From Misgurnus anguillicaudatus (Eukaryota; Chordata; Actinopteri; Cypriniformes; Cobitidae), in contig NC_073351.2 in NCBI RefSeq assembly GCF_027580225.2, positions 8,536,501 through 8,600,500 on the forward strand: a DNA stretch of 64,000 bases, given 5' to 3'. This document shows positions 47,176 through 57,604 of the stretch, piece after piece. The position numbers were made by a program, and so were the translations under genes. Under the pieces are notes generated by a model. The model searched no databases. It was not told the DNA's origin and saw only the letters and a list, made by a program, of their open reading frames with translations. How positions within the stretch are numbered: position 1 is the first letter of the stretch; the number at the start of each line of letters is the position of its first letter.

Positions 47176-48368
47176 TGAGCCATCACAACGCTGAAACCAT
47201 CAGAGTTCTGAACCATCACAGTGCTGAAAACCATTTAAGTCCTGAACCATCACAGTGCTGTAACCATCAGAGTCCTGAACCATCGCAGTGCTGAAACCAT
47301 CACAGTGCTGAAACCATCAGAGTCCTGAACCATCCCAGTGCTGAAAACCATTAAAGTCCTGAATTATCACAGTGCTGTAACCATCAGAGTCCTGAACCAT
47401 CACAGTGCTGAAACCACAACAGTACTGAAACCATCAGAGTCCTGAACCATCACAGTGCTGAAACCATCACAGCGCTGAAACCATCACAGCGCTGAAACCA
47501 TCGCAGTCCTGATCCATCACCGTCCTGAACCATCACAACACTGAAACCATCAGAGTTCTGAACCATCACAGTGCTGAAAACCATTTAAGTCCTGAACCAT
47601 CACAGTGCTGAAACCATCAGAGTCCTGAACCATCATAGTGCTGAAACCACCACAGCGCTGAAACCATCACAGTCCTGATCCATCACCGTGCTGAACTATC
47701 ACAGTCCTGAACTATCACAGTGCTGAAACCATCACAGTCTTGAACCATCACAGTGATGAAACCATCACAGTCTTGAACCATCACAGTGATGAAACCATCA
47801 CAGTCTTGAACCATCACAGTGATGAAACCATCACAGTCCTGAACCATCACAGTGCTGAAACCATCACAGTCCTGAACCATCAGAACACTGAAACCATTAC
47901 AGTCTTGAACTATCACAGTGCTGAAACCATCACAGTCTTGAACCATCACAGTGATGAAACCATCACAGTGATGAAACCATTACAGTCTTGAACTATCACA
48001 GTGCTGAAACCATCACAGTCTTGAACCATCACAGTGATGAAACCATCACAGTGATGAAACCATCACAGTCTTGAACTATCACAGTGCTGAAACCATCACA
48101 GTCTTGAACCATCACAGTGATGAAACCATCACAGTGATGAAACCATCACAGTGATGAAACCATCACAGTCTTGAACCATCACAGTGCTGAAACCATCACA
48201 GTCTTGAACCATCACAGTGATGAAACCATCACAGTCCTCAACCATCAAAGTCCTGAAACCATCACAGTCCTGAACCATCACAGTGCTGAAACCATCAAAG
48301 TCCTGAAACCCACACAACCCTGTAACCATTACAATCATGAAACCACCACAGAGCTGAAACCATAATAT
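47176..48368. repeat. Second 33-bp minisatellite (16+17-bp subunits)
   Basis: Units of GAACCATCACAGTGAT (16) and GAAACCATCACAGTCTT (17) alternate to a 33-bp period. The left half is diverged (AGAGTCCTGAACC, GCGCTGAAACC) and the right half, 47700-48230, is homogeneous. Since 33 is divisible by three, frames stay open on both strands (47740-47991 plus, 47683-47949 minus), giving an 11-residue repeat. I treat these as artefacts. Confidence 0.95.
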
Positions 48369-48371
48369 ATT

Positions 48372-48650
48372 TACAAAATATTACGACTTTATTCAGCATT
48401 GTCTTCTCTTCCGCGTCTGTTGGGAAGCACATGCGCAAGACTAAAGTCACTTGACTGCAGTGACGCGGATGATGTGTTATTCTCAGACATGTTTGCAAAG
48501 TTCTTTTTCCAAACTTACAACATGTGCCTCCCTCAGACTGTAAATGAAGCCGGGGCGCACAAAAAAAAAACAGCTGGGGCGCACCAGATAACACATCAGC
48601 TGCGTCGAGAAGAGAACACAATGCTGAATAAAGTCATAATTTTTTATTTA
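48372..48650. mobile_element. Palindromic MITE (ACGACTTTATTCAGCATTGT)
   Basis: Left ACGACTTTATTCAGCATTGT then CTTCTCTTCCGCGTC, right GCGTCGAGAAGAGAACACAA then TGCTGAATAAAGTCATAAT: inverse arms of about 45 bp. It adjoins the minisatellite directly. Confidence 0.75.
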
Positions 48651-49986
48651 TTTTTGGACCAAAATGTATTTTGGATGCTTCAACACATTCTAACTGACCC
48701 ACTGATGTCTCATTGACTACTTTAATGATGTTTTTATTACCTTTCTGGACATGGATAGTATACCATACGTAGATTTTCAATGAAGGGTCAACAAGCTCTC
48801 AGGCTAAATATAAAACATCTTAAACTGTGTTTCCAAAGATGAACGGAGGTCTTACATTAATGACAATATTTAAATTTTTGGGTAACTATCCTTTTAACTC
48901 GCTAGAGTGTGAAACTAAGAAAAATTACTTTTTAGTTCAGTTTTTAGTTGTCTCTATCTTTTTTCTTTTTGAAAATCAACACAACAAAGGTCTTGAATGT
49001 TCCAGAAATATCAATAGTTCATTTCATTTTTTATTTTATTTAGATTATTTACATATTTTTATCCACAACCCTAACTATTTATTCCCCAAACAATTGGCAC
49101 ATTTTGGTTATAACTGACATCGGAGAAAGTTTCCCATCACCTGTTAGACAGCAGGATAGCCTGTCAGGTGACAATTCAATTCATACGAACACGAAGAACA
49201 AATGACTTGCCTTGCAGTAAACAGATTGCAAAGTATTGTCATGACCTTGTGCACGTACCCTTATATTGCTGGAAGGAGAGTGGAAGAAAAACTACCCTGC
49301 TAAAGATTTTTTTTCTTTTTGAGTTATCAGTCCAATTTTATTCCACAGTCAGATTCAATTCATATGTTTACCCCTTAGCAAATCGCAGCTGCATTTTCGG
49401 GTCACGAAAAAATGCAGAAGTACCTGTGGGCAGACAAAAATGTCAGTCTAAGCGGCACAGACGGGTGGATAAGGGTTAGCAGGCTTGATTTCCTAGGGGG
49501 TGAAATCTTTCACTTCTTAAATATCACAAGGTACGATTCAGACCATCGGGAATCACATTCCAAACATAGAATTACACAGAGATGTCTCCAAATTGTGCTA
49601 TTTTAGTAAAGTGTAATATAAGTGAAAATGGAGACCTGTGTCTCTTTTGACACTGTGTGTAGTTGATTGCTATATCAGAAGTGTGACCTCTGTAAAGTTA
49701 TCACATTTTATAGGCACCTCTGACACTGCTGAAACTCATTGCAACCTTCACAGATTGGCATTTCATGCTGTAAAGCTTTCACTGTTTCATTTTCAAGTTT
49801 ACAACAAGTCTCAGATGGGTTTGCATGCTTAGTCTCTTTAGGCTGTTTGCTTTATTGCCACCAGTATTTATTTAGAGACCGGCATGGCCTGAGGGAAAGA
49901 AGGTCGCCTACTGAAACTTTTTTTGCGGATATGAATACTGAGGGTTTAGTTGGCGAAACATGCAACGTGTGACAACTAGTCATGAC
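48651..49986. other. Single-copy-looking DNA, no gene seen
   Basis: Open frames at 48827-49117 and 49168-49479 have no recognisable domain. No repeat ends. Possibly some conserved noncoding DNA at 49130-49900. Confidence 0.4.
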
Positions 49987-50894
49987 CAGTGTGGTTTTTG
50001 GCATACCTTTTAGTTTTAGTCTTTTGGACGAAAATGTTTTTTAGCTTTAGTCACAATTTAGTCACTTATAAACTTGATAGTTTTAGTCATGTTTTAGTCC
50101 ACAAAAACACAAAAAGGTTTTAGTCAAGTTTTAGTCGATGAAAATGCAAAAAGGTTTTAGTCAAGTTTAAGTTAATTTTAGTAAAAAGGTAGTCTTTAAC
50201 AAATTAATTTAGGTTAAAAAGTGTGGTGTTTTAATACTATTAAGGTTGTCCCTGAGGGCTTGTCGTTGTTTTAGTCGTTGTGCCTTCTGTGCATGTCATA
50301 ACAAAAAAGTTTGAAATTCAATGTACATGATATGTTATCAGCGTGACTTGTTACCTTTTAAAACATATTAGCGTGATGAGCCTTCAGGTGCCGCTTGAGG
50401 TTGGTGGTATTCTCCTCACCTAGTTTCCGGCCACATTTACCGTCGTCTCCCAATGTGCGTTCCGTTTTTCTTTCTGATGGATTATACTGAAAGTATGTCC
50501 ATAAATCATCTCATCGTTTCCGTTTATTGGCATCAGTCTTTCGAACTCGCCACAGCCGCAGGTGTGTTGTTGTTGTGTGAAATCTGGTGCGCGTGCGTGG
50601 CATGGTGGCCGCCGGGTGGTGGGCTTAGCCAAAACACGGATAGGAAGCGGCAGCATTGCTGATACTTTTTAGCTAAAAACAAACAGATTTCACACAAAAT
50701 AGGCGAAAATGACATCCATTGTGAACGTCAGACTTATAATCATTTTCGTTCCGTCTCGTCAACGAAAACTCGAAAGCGTCTCATCATGTTTTCGTCACTT
50801 TGGAGCTATTTTTGGCTAGTCATCATCGCGTTATCGTCATAAAAAAGGAAACGAAATAATTTTGTTATCGTCATTGTTGATGAAAACAACACTG
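49987..50894. mobile_element. hAT-type element, TSD GTCATGAC, with BED-finger remnant
   Basis: Left CAGTGTGGTTTTTGGCA, right GATGAAAACAACACTG. Perfect 8-bp duplication GTCATGAC at 49979-49986 and 50895-50902. TTTTAGTC/GACTAAAA-type subterminal repeats at the left and CGTC/ACGAAAA repeats at the right. 908 bp with one coding remnant on the minus strand. Confidence 0.92.
50355..50445 (-). pseudogene. BED-type zinc finger remnant of a hAT transposase
   Basis: On the minus strand the frame reads GKCGRKLGEENTTNLKRHLK followed by AHHANMF and a stop near 50355. NTTNLKRHLKAHH is the usual histidine half of a BED finger in hAT transposases. Only one of the expected two cysteines (GKCG) is visible in this frame, so the first ligand is lost or frameshifted. 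It lies wholly inside the hAT at 49987-50894, which agrees with its origin. The rest of the transposase is missing. The longer minus frame 50420-50656 is a different frame and not supported. Confidence 0.72.
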
Positions 50895-50902
50895 GTCATG
50901 AC

Positions 50903-52045
50903 CCAATGTTGTCTTTTGGATTACTTTAACGATGGATGCATGTACTTCTTGGATCTTCCCTATACATATTAGAAGATAACATGGTTGCATTTCGATATTC
51001 AATTAGTTGTTTGCATTCAACTGAAGAAAAAAGTTAGAAACATCTGAGATGGCATGAGGGTGGGTGGCCTATATTATGTGAGAATTTTTATATTTGGATA
51101 AACTGTTCCTTCAAGCAATCCCAGTATGCATTGCGCCAAGCCCAATAAAGGCATTTATCCAAGACAGCAGAGTAGTATTACTATAATTTTTGTTTAAACA
51201 ACATTTCTGGTTTACTTTTGTTTAAAGTAAATTCATTGATAAGAAGAAAATCTGTGATATTTTATGTGGATGTGCAATCTGTTCTGTCCTCAGATGTTGT
51301 GTGGGTTTGAGTGATCAGGCTTCAAAATCACTTTGTACAGTACCCAATAATGACACAGATTTACTGTTTTAAATAAAAACGCCATTATATAATCCTGATG
51401 ATAATTTCTTTAATAAACTTCATTTATTTGTGTTTTTTAAAGAGTTAAGACAACTTTAGAACTATTTTATAATTAAATCAATTAAAATGTCAATGTTTTT
51501 GCTTTTTTATAACAAATAAATGAATTATGCTACATTTACCAAGTCTTACTACCAGCAAATGTTTCAGTGCTTTTTTTGGAAGGCACCTTTTATCATCCTG
51601 CGATTATTTTTTCCTTCCTTTCTGCTCATCATAAAATTCCTTTCATCAGTATCAGAGAACGGATGCCATCCGTACAAACTGGCCCTTCAAAGGCGACATG
51701 TGCATGCTTAGGAATATTCAAGCTCTTGTCCAAGCTTGTTTGCTGTGGCTTGCTACGGTGCAAACATCTGTTCAATAATTGCACACCCAGGGCTCCTTTA
51801 TCCGTGGAGGACGCGCAACAGCACACATTCACGGTTGCATTTAAAACACCAATTACGCTGATGTTTACTTAACCAAGTCATTACCATGCTAACAATTCAA
51901 GACAATACGTCTTAGACATTATGAGAGCGGAGGATAATGCGAATGTCTGCTCAGTCAACAACTAACAAGCTCAGAATAACAAAAATCGCTGGAATTGTTT
52001 CAATAAAACCCATTGTCGCTATTGCCGTGAGAGAGACATACAGTC
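50903..52045. other. Single-copy-looking DNA, no gene seen
   Basis: Frames at 51520-51872 have no domain. The 51640-52040 block is even in composition and non-repetitive (for example GGCGACATGTGCATGCTTAG) and may be conserved noncoding DNA. Confidence 0.4.
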
Positions 52046-52255
52046 ACCTGCATAAATATTGGAACAGAAGCATGTTTTGTGTTATTTTTGTTTACCAAAA
52101 TGTATTCCAGTTAGAGTCATATAATAAATATATTGGCTTAAAATGCACACTCACTGCTTCATATAGAGGGTATTCACATCCAGATTGTCTGAAGAGTTTA
52201 GGAAAAACAAACGTTTAAAATGCCCCCCCCCCCCAAACCAAAAGTAATGGAACAG
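52046..52255 (+). repeat. Mariner-type repeat arm (CAGTCACCTGCATAAATATT)
   Basis: About 200 bp, matching in inverse orientation 53788-53998 (ATATTGGAACAGAAGC, TTTTGTGTTATTTT, TTTACCAAAA, AGAGGGTATTCACAT, AATGGAACAG). The two blocks are either two copies in opposite orientation or the long TIRs of one element opened by later insertions. A C run is at 52224-52233. Confidence 0.65.
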
Positions 52256-52462
52256 ATGTCTTAAAATGGACAGATATGGGTTATTTGGTAAATCATTTGA
52301 AGCCTGTTTAAGGTCTGGAGTTGATATTAAATGTGGCATTTGCATTTGGAACTGTGGCTGTGATCCCAAATCATGCGGTTAAGGGACATCTGCATGCAAG
52401 TGATACAGACCATATTTAGGTTTTAAAAACACAACAAATCCATCAGCGAAATAGCAGGAAGC

Positions 52463-53383
52463 TTAAAGGAATATTCAATTTTCTTAAAAGAAAAATCCAG
52501 ATAATTTACTCACCACAATGTCATCCAAAATGTTGATGTCTTTCTTTGTTCAGTCGAGAAGAAATTATGTTTTTTGAGGAAAACATTGCAGGATTTTTCT
52601 CATTTTAATGGACTTTAATAGACACCAACAATTAACACTTAACTCAACACTTAACAGTTTATTTCAAAGGAGTTTCAAAGGACTATAAACAATCCCAAAT
52701 GAGGCATAAGGGTCTTATCTAGCGAAACGATTGTCATTTTTGACAAGAAAAATAAAAAATATGCTCTTTTAAACAACAACTTTTCTTCTAGGTCGGTCCA
52801 GCGCGACCTAACGTAAATGCGTAGTGACGTAGGGAGGTCACGTGTTACATATATGAAACGCACATTTGCGGACCATTTTAAACAATAAACTGACACAAAG
52901 ACATTAATTAGTATCAGTTGAAATACAACAACGTAGGAACGGTCCTCTTTCAACACACTTGTAAACACTGGGGCGGAGTTTCGCGTTCGTCCTCTGTGAC
53001 CTCTTGACGTGATGACGTATTGCGGCGGGTCACGCTAGCGCATAACGACCGGATCTAAACGAGAAGTTGTGCTATAAAAGTGGATATTTGTTATTTTTAT
53101 TGTCAAAAATGACAATCGTTTCGCTAGATAAGACACTTATGCCTCGTTTGGGATTGTTTATAGTCCTTTGAAACTTCGTTGAAAAAAACTGTTACGTGTT
53201 GAGTTAAGTATTAATTGTTGGTGTCTATTAAAGTCCATTAAAATGAGAAAAATCCTGCAATGTTTTCCTCAAAAAACATAATTTCTTCTCGACTGAACAA
53301 AGAAAGACATCAACATTTTGGATGACATGGTGGTGAGTAAATTATCTGGATTTTTCTTTTAAGAAAATGGAATATTCCTTTAA
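52463..53383. mobile_element. 921-bp TTAA inverted-repeat MITE with promoter-like spacer
   Basis: Left TTAAAGGAATATTCAATTTT, right GGAATATTCCTTTAA, bounded by TTAA. Arms of about 280-300 bp (52463-52760 and 53100-53383) are closely inverse, for example AAACATTGCAGGATTTTTCT and ATCTAGCGAAACGATTGTCA with their inverses. The spacer is CpG-richer and carries TGACGT three times (52825, 53005, 53013), CACGTG (52839) and TATAAAA (53073). Confidence 0.88.
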
Positions 53384-53479
53384 AGCCCCCCTAACCTAAA
53401 AAATGTGCCTTTATGCAGAAACATCCTGTTATTAACCATCTATTCTTATTTGTGTAATCTATACCTGTATAAAACAGTT

Positions 53480-53790
53480 TTAAAAGCAGAGTGCATGATC
53501 TCTTCGCGCCCGATGCTGCGCGCACCGGTGGTAGATGTAAGGTTTCGGCGCAGCATCAGGCGCAAATGGGTTAAAGCCAATGTTGACATTTGAAATCACC
53601 TAAACATACACATCCCTACCCCAATAGAATCTGGACCTTCTTTTGATAGACCCGCCCCACATATACGCAACCCAGGCAACGATGTCAGTTAGTACACACG
53701 CCCCTTACTGCTGATTGGCTACAAGTTTGTTTTGGTATCCGGGCCGACTCCCTTTTCAAAAGCGTTTTTCAAAAATTGTGCACCCCGCCT
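53480..53790. mobile_element. TTAA MITE of the GGCGGAGTGCACAATG family, decayed copy
   Basis: Left TTAAAAGCAGAGTGCATG, right AATTGTGCACCCCGCCT. The interior (AAAGCCAATGTTGACATTTG, CCCCAATAGAATCTGGACCT, CTGCTGATTGGCTACAAG) matches 62404-63123. About 70 bp of GC-rich palindromic sequence (GATGCTGCGC / GCGCAGCATC) is inserted near 53510-53570. It lacks the piggyBac MITE found in the other copy. Confidence 0.8.
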
Positions 53791-53998
53791 GTTCCATTAT
53801 TTTTGGCCTTTTTAAAAGAGGGAGTTACTTTTTAAACGGCCGTAATTCATAATCCATTCATATAAATTGCATGTGAATACCCTCTAATTGAGAGTGTGCA
53901 CTATAAGCCTATATCCACTGTCTGTAACTGCAAATTCTTTTGGTAAATAGCTAAAACAACACAAAACGTGCTTCCGTTCCAATATTTCAGTGACTGTG
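53788..53998 (-). repeat. Mariner-type repeat arm, inverse of 52046-52255
   Basis: Reverse complement of the 52046-52255 block with roughly 20-25 percent divergence by eye. Ends GTGACTGTGTA at the right. Confidence 0.65.
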
Positions 53999-54672
53999 TA
54001 CGTGGAAAGAGAGGGAAAGAGCGAAGGCTGTTTTCATGATTCCGTTTTTTATCTTGATATAATCGCATCGCCGCTTTCCTACCTGCCAGGCCACTGATAA
54101 CTGACAGCAAGAGAAGTGGTTTCCATGGTGACCCCATACTTGTTCTGAAGGGTCCCTTCTGTGAGATTGTTAGCAGATCTGTTTCTTCATTAAAGCAATG
54201 CCTGCGAAAACAAGACGACAACAGAGAGAATGGGTGATTGTAAATTAGGTAAGTGACTGATATAGGAATATAAAAGCACTTTATTCAATCATTGCAAGTT
54301 CACAAAAACAATTCATATTATACAAACGGTGGGCAGAATATTAAAGACTTTTCAAACAAGGTAGTAAAAATATTCACACAGAAAGCTTTATTATAACCAT
54401 ATTGATGCAAAAAAGTTGATAAAAAATAGAATAGAGTGCAGCTCAGCTTTTACCATGTTTTTAAAAGCTGCATTTTGTTTTTTGTGTTTGAAATTAACTA
54501 AATGTTTACGTATTTCTTTTCCAAACCATGTTGTTATTTTATCCTCAAACACTACAGGAATAATTGTTTGTATTATTCACTACAGGCAATTTATAATAAT
54601 TGACGAGTTCAGATGCAAAACCCTCTAAGTGTCAAATATGTTTTCCTGTAAATGAGCATTATTTGTCAGGCT
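53999..54672. other. No feature seen
   Basis: AT-rich. GCAAAACCCTCTAAGTG occurs at 54616 and again at 54788 inside the next repeat, so the repeat boundary may lie further left. The frames at 53901-54221 and 54416-54628 show no domain. Confidence 0.4.
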
Positions 54673-55137
54673 CTTATGTGTAGGTTCAGTAATTTCACTT
54701 TAATAGCAATATAAAGGTTATTCGTCTATAATTGAAATGCATTATTTTCACATTTATTTGATATCTAACAAATTTGGCTGTCTTTTGCTGCAAAACCCTC
54801 TAAGTGCATGCAAGCATTTTTAGCAGAAACATCCTTTTAAAAAAAACACTTCCTTGCACAAGACAGTAAATGATAAGTCAGGATGTGGATAATGAAAAAA
54901 CTGAATCACACATTTGGGGGTGTCTGATCCATGTCAATGTCACATTCGCGTTGCATTCAGGTCCAAGTCCAAGTTTGTGTGATCCATGGCCGTTTTGACA
55001 GATCCACGCTGTCATTTATCCAATTCATCTTATGCGCATTTAGAGGACTTTGCTAAAAAATTGTTGTGACGTTTAGCGGATTCTTCCAACAAAACTGTAT
55101 TTATGAATGGCCTGAGGCCGGGATTAAGCAAATTTGA
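54673..55137 (+). repeat. Dispersed repeat, copy 2 (family with 14318-14799)
   Basis: Collinear with copy 1: TAATTTCACTTTAAT, AACAAATTTGGCTGTCTTTT, CCCTCTAAGTGCATG, then TGGCCTGAGGCCGGGATTAA. Same orientation, 40 kb apart. Confidence 0.7.
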
Positions 55138-55664
55138 AGCGAGGGTATTTCATAAACATACTTGCCGAGAGCATATGGTTAATATCTTACCAAGAAGGGT
55201 AGCTCTGGCTACTCTAGCTTGTATTGTATGGTTGTAATGTAAAGCAAAAGCAGTCAAAATTAGAAAGAAAAATGACTACGTACAATTGCTTAACAGCAAA
55301 CCTACAAAAAACTGTTGTAAAAGTGAAGAAACTGCAAACAGAACAGAGTCTACATGCATAAGGATTATAAAACCAATTCAAGCAGAATCAAATTGGCTTG
55401 GCTTTTCACAGGTGTTAAGAACAGCACTGTATGTTCATTATATAACATACCTATTTTAAAGGGTCATTTCATTTAGAATTTTTGTAGGGCTTTGCTAATT
55501 TTAATTTTAAGCATGGATTGTGTAAATTACAGTATAAACCTAATGAGTCGCCAAATGATCAACGTGTTCAAATGTCTAAATAGTCAGCCCCTCCATTTAA
55601 ACTGATTATCTTTTGAGCCTGGATAGCATTTTATGTGAAATATCAAATTTGCCTGCTCAAATGG

Positions 55665-55695
<31 letters not shown>

Positions 55696-56357
55696 TTATG
55701 TTTGTTTGAATGTATACAGTATATAGTGTGTCATATTGCAATGTCAGTTTCCACCAAATATTGTGCAGCCCACACAAACACAAACTTCTTAAAAAAAGTT
55801 TAATTTATTAATTGCTAGAGGGTCAGAAGTAACATAGTGTAGCTTTCAAATCTCAAAATTCATGATCATGTTGATCAGCACACATTGAACCGCAATGGCT
55901 TTTACAAACACCTTAAACTGCTTTCTTTGTACACCTAAAATAATAAAAATACTAACACTGAAGAGTTCACTTCAACTTACTAATGCAAACACCCCAACTC
56001 ACTACCAACATACACTTAAAGAAAGTACTGTGGTATTACCAGAAAAATACAATGGAGAATTTGGACATTATAACATTATATACTTTTTTATTTTGTGGCA
56101 TAATTTGAGCTGAACCTATTCTTGTCTGGTCCTGTGAGATCCCCTCTTAAAATGTCATTTTAAAATAATAGCATTTAATTGAACTAGCATCATTAAAAAT
56201 GAATGATTTAATTAACTTGCATTATAACACCAAGGAAAGTTCATTTTTTTATGTACATCAATAATTAAAGAAATCTTACTGACCTCATTGTGCAAAAATA
56301 TTCTGAAGTCTTCTGAAGTTAAAATTTACATTTGTGAGAGAAAACAATCAATATCTA
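55138..56357. other. AT-rich DNA with a (TATG)n microsatellite
   Basis: (TATG)n at about 55667-55695. No gene or other repeat end seen; the frame at 55895-56113 has no domain. Confidence 0.5.
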
Positions 56358-56803
56358 CACTGTAAAAAATAAATTGTTGGCTCAATGAATTATTTTTTAG
56401 TAACTAGTTCCACAGAAATTTTACGTTCACTCAATTTCTGTCTCCAGAGTGTTACCTGGATTGATGTTTTTTAGTTGGCCCAAATTTGACTCAAATATAA
56501 AAAAGTATGTTGGCTCAATTAGCTTTATAGTTCATTCAACTAAAATGTTTTAATCAGTTGAATCTTTAAAAACTTACAGCAAAGACTCTGTCAATTAAAA
56601 TTTAAGTATTCACTCAATGTTTTATGTGTTACTTCAATTAATATTTATTATTTGGGATTTTTTTTAATAACATTTTAAAATTATTTATCAAATAATTTAT
56701 GCTGGTGTTGTAAACAAAATAATTAACTTCAGTCACATAAAAACAAAAGCTTTTTATTCACTTATTCACTTATCATACAGCCTGAACATACAGAATTAAG
56801 TCT

Positions 56804-56922
56804 TTAAATAGAGGGCATAAAACAGTCCAAAAAGCCTCCAAAGTCAGTCAGAACATCTCCAGGGCCATTTAGGAGACTTTCCTCAGCCAGTCCAAGCGGA
56901 GACTGTCTCGCTATGTATCCCT
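56804..56922 (-). CDS. Possible terminal coding exon, unknown protein
   Basis: After an acceptor-like TTTATATTCCTCAG on the minus strand, an open frame reads EGYIARQSPLGLAEESLLNG, then PGDVLTDFGGFLDCFMPSI, and stops at TAA (56804-56806). The frame has codon-like structure and no low complexity. An AATAAA lies about 60 bp beyond the stop on the minus strand, in GTGAATAAGTGAATAAAAAGC-type DNA. Joined to 57411-57510 the reading frame is kept across a phase-1 intron (the first codon is split, G + AG). I do not recognise the protein. It could be a captured host exon, part of a transposon accessory gene, or chance. It lies inside the CACTG-ended element and the element's strand is not known independently. 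Confidence 0.4.
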
Positions 56923-57059
56923 CTGAGGAATATAAACACACAAACATACATAAATACATGTTTAATATAATAAAGCTTGACGGTGAAAGACTTTATTCCC
57001 TAAATAACGTTAATGTTAGGCCAAATTTCCCTCAGATATCACACATAATTAAACACTAT

Positions 57060-57241
57060 TGGGCGGTTTTCTCGGACAGGGCTTTTCACTGACTAAAATA
57101 ACTTACTGACATCTCTTAACATATGAGTGCTATTGTTTTGTCTCAAAATGCACGCCAGTATTGTATTATATAAGGTTTGTTTGTAAAAATGTCCCAATTA
57201 TAATAAAGACCGAGTTCTAAACCCTGTCCGGTAAACCAACC
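57060..57241. mobile_element. PIF/Harbinger-like MITE, TSD TAT
   Basis: Left TGGGCGGTTTTCTCGGACAG, right CCTGTCCGGTAAACCAACCC, flanked by TAT (57057-57059, 57242-57244). Same family as 21343-22300 and 33290-33514. It lies in the proposed intron between the two exon-like segments, so it would not disrupt the frame. Confidence 0.72.
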
Positions 57242-57410
57242 CTATATCCAGGCTTTTTATCTTAACTAAAATAGCTCCACTTTACTTCGGTCACATAACA
57301 TAACACACTTCTAATATATCTTTACAAAAATATCATTACAAAAACGTCGAGTATTTGCGTCTTTGCCAATTAATATATTCTAAAATTAACATTTAATTAC
57401 AAACACTTAC

Positions 57411-57510
57411 CTGACGTGAACTTGAGGAAACGGGTGACTTGTGTCCTTCCTTGTGTGAAACAGTAAGTGATTCCAGCTGTTGCGTGCGGATTGATCTCAG
57501 ATGAAATGAC
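57411..57510 (-). CDS. Possible internal coding exon, unknown protein
   Basis: On the minus strand an open frame VISSEINPHATAGITYCFTQ, then GRTQVTRFLKFTS, ends exactly at a consensus donor CAG|GTAAGTG (57410-57404). An AG precedes it (GATCACAG) but the upstream tract is purine-rich, so this acceptor is weak and the exon may start further upstream. The frame is in fact open back to about 57591. With the strong donor and the in-frame terminal exon at 56804-56922, this looks like a spliced gene. No domain is recognised. A possible first exon could lie in the CpG-rich DNA at 57832-58083, but I see no good donor there. Confidence 0.4.
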
Positions 57511-57541
57511 CTGTGATCCAGATCCTTCCGAGTTATAACAT

Positions 57542-57604
57542 TTTAAATTCAAAATACACAGACGCACGCGCATACATACATACATACACACGCACGCACA
57601 CGGG
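57542..57604. repeat. Mixed CATA/CACG simple repeat
   Basis: Short runs of (CATA)n and (CACG)n, in ACGCACGCGCATACATACAT. Low complexity; the minus-strand frame through it should be discounted. Confidence 0.8.

Noticed and set aside
47683..48365. Frames giving NHHSDETITVL or VQDCDGF repeats
   Set aside because: Product of the second 33-bp minisatellite, open on both strands at once; not evidence for a protein.
47176..48368. CRISPR-like array of short repeats
   Set aside because: Units are contiguous with no unique spacers, in a vertebrate-type context; a minisatellite.
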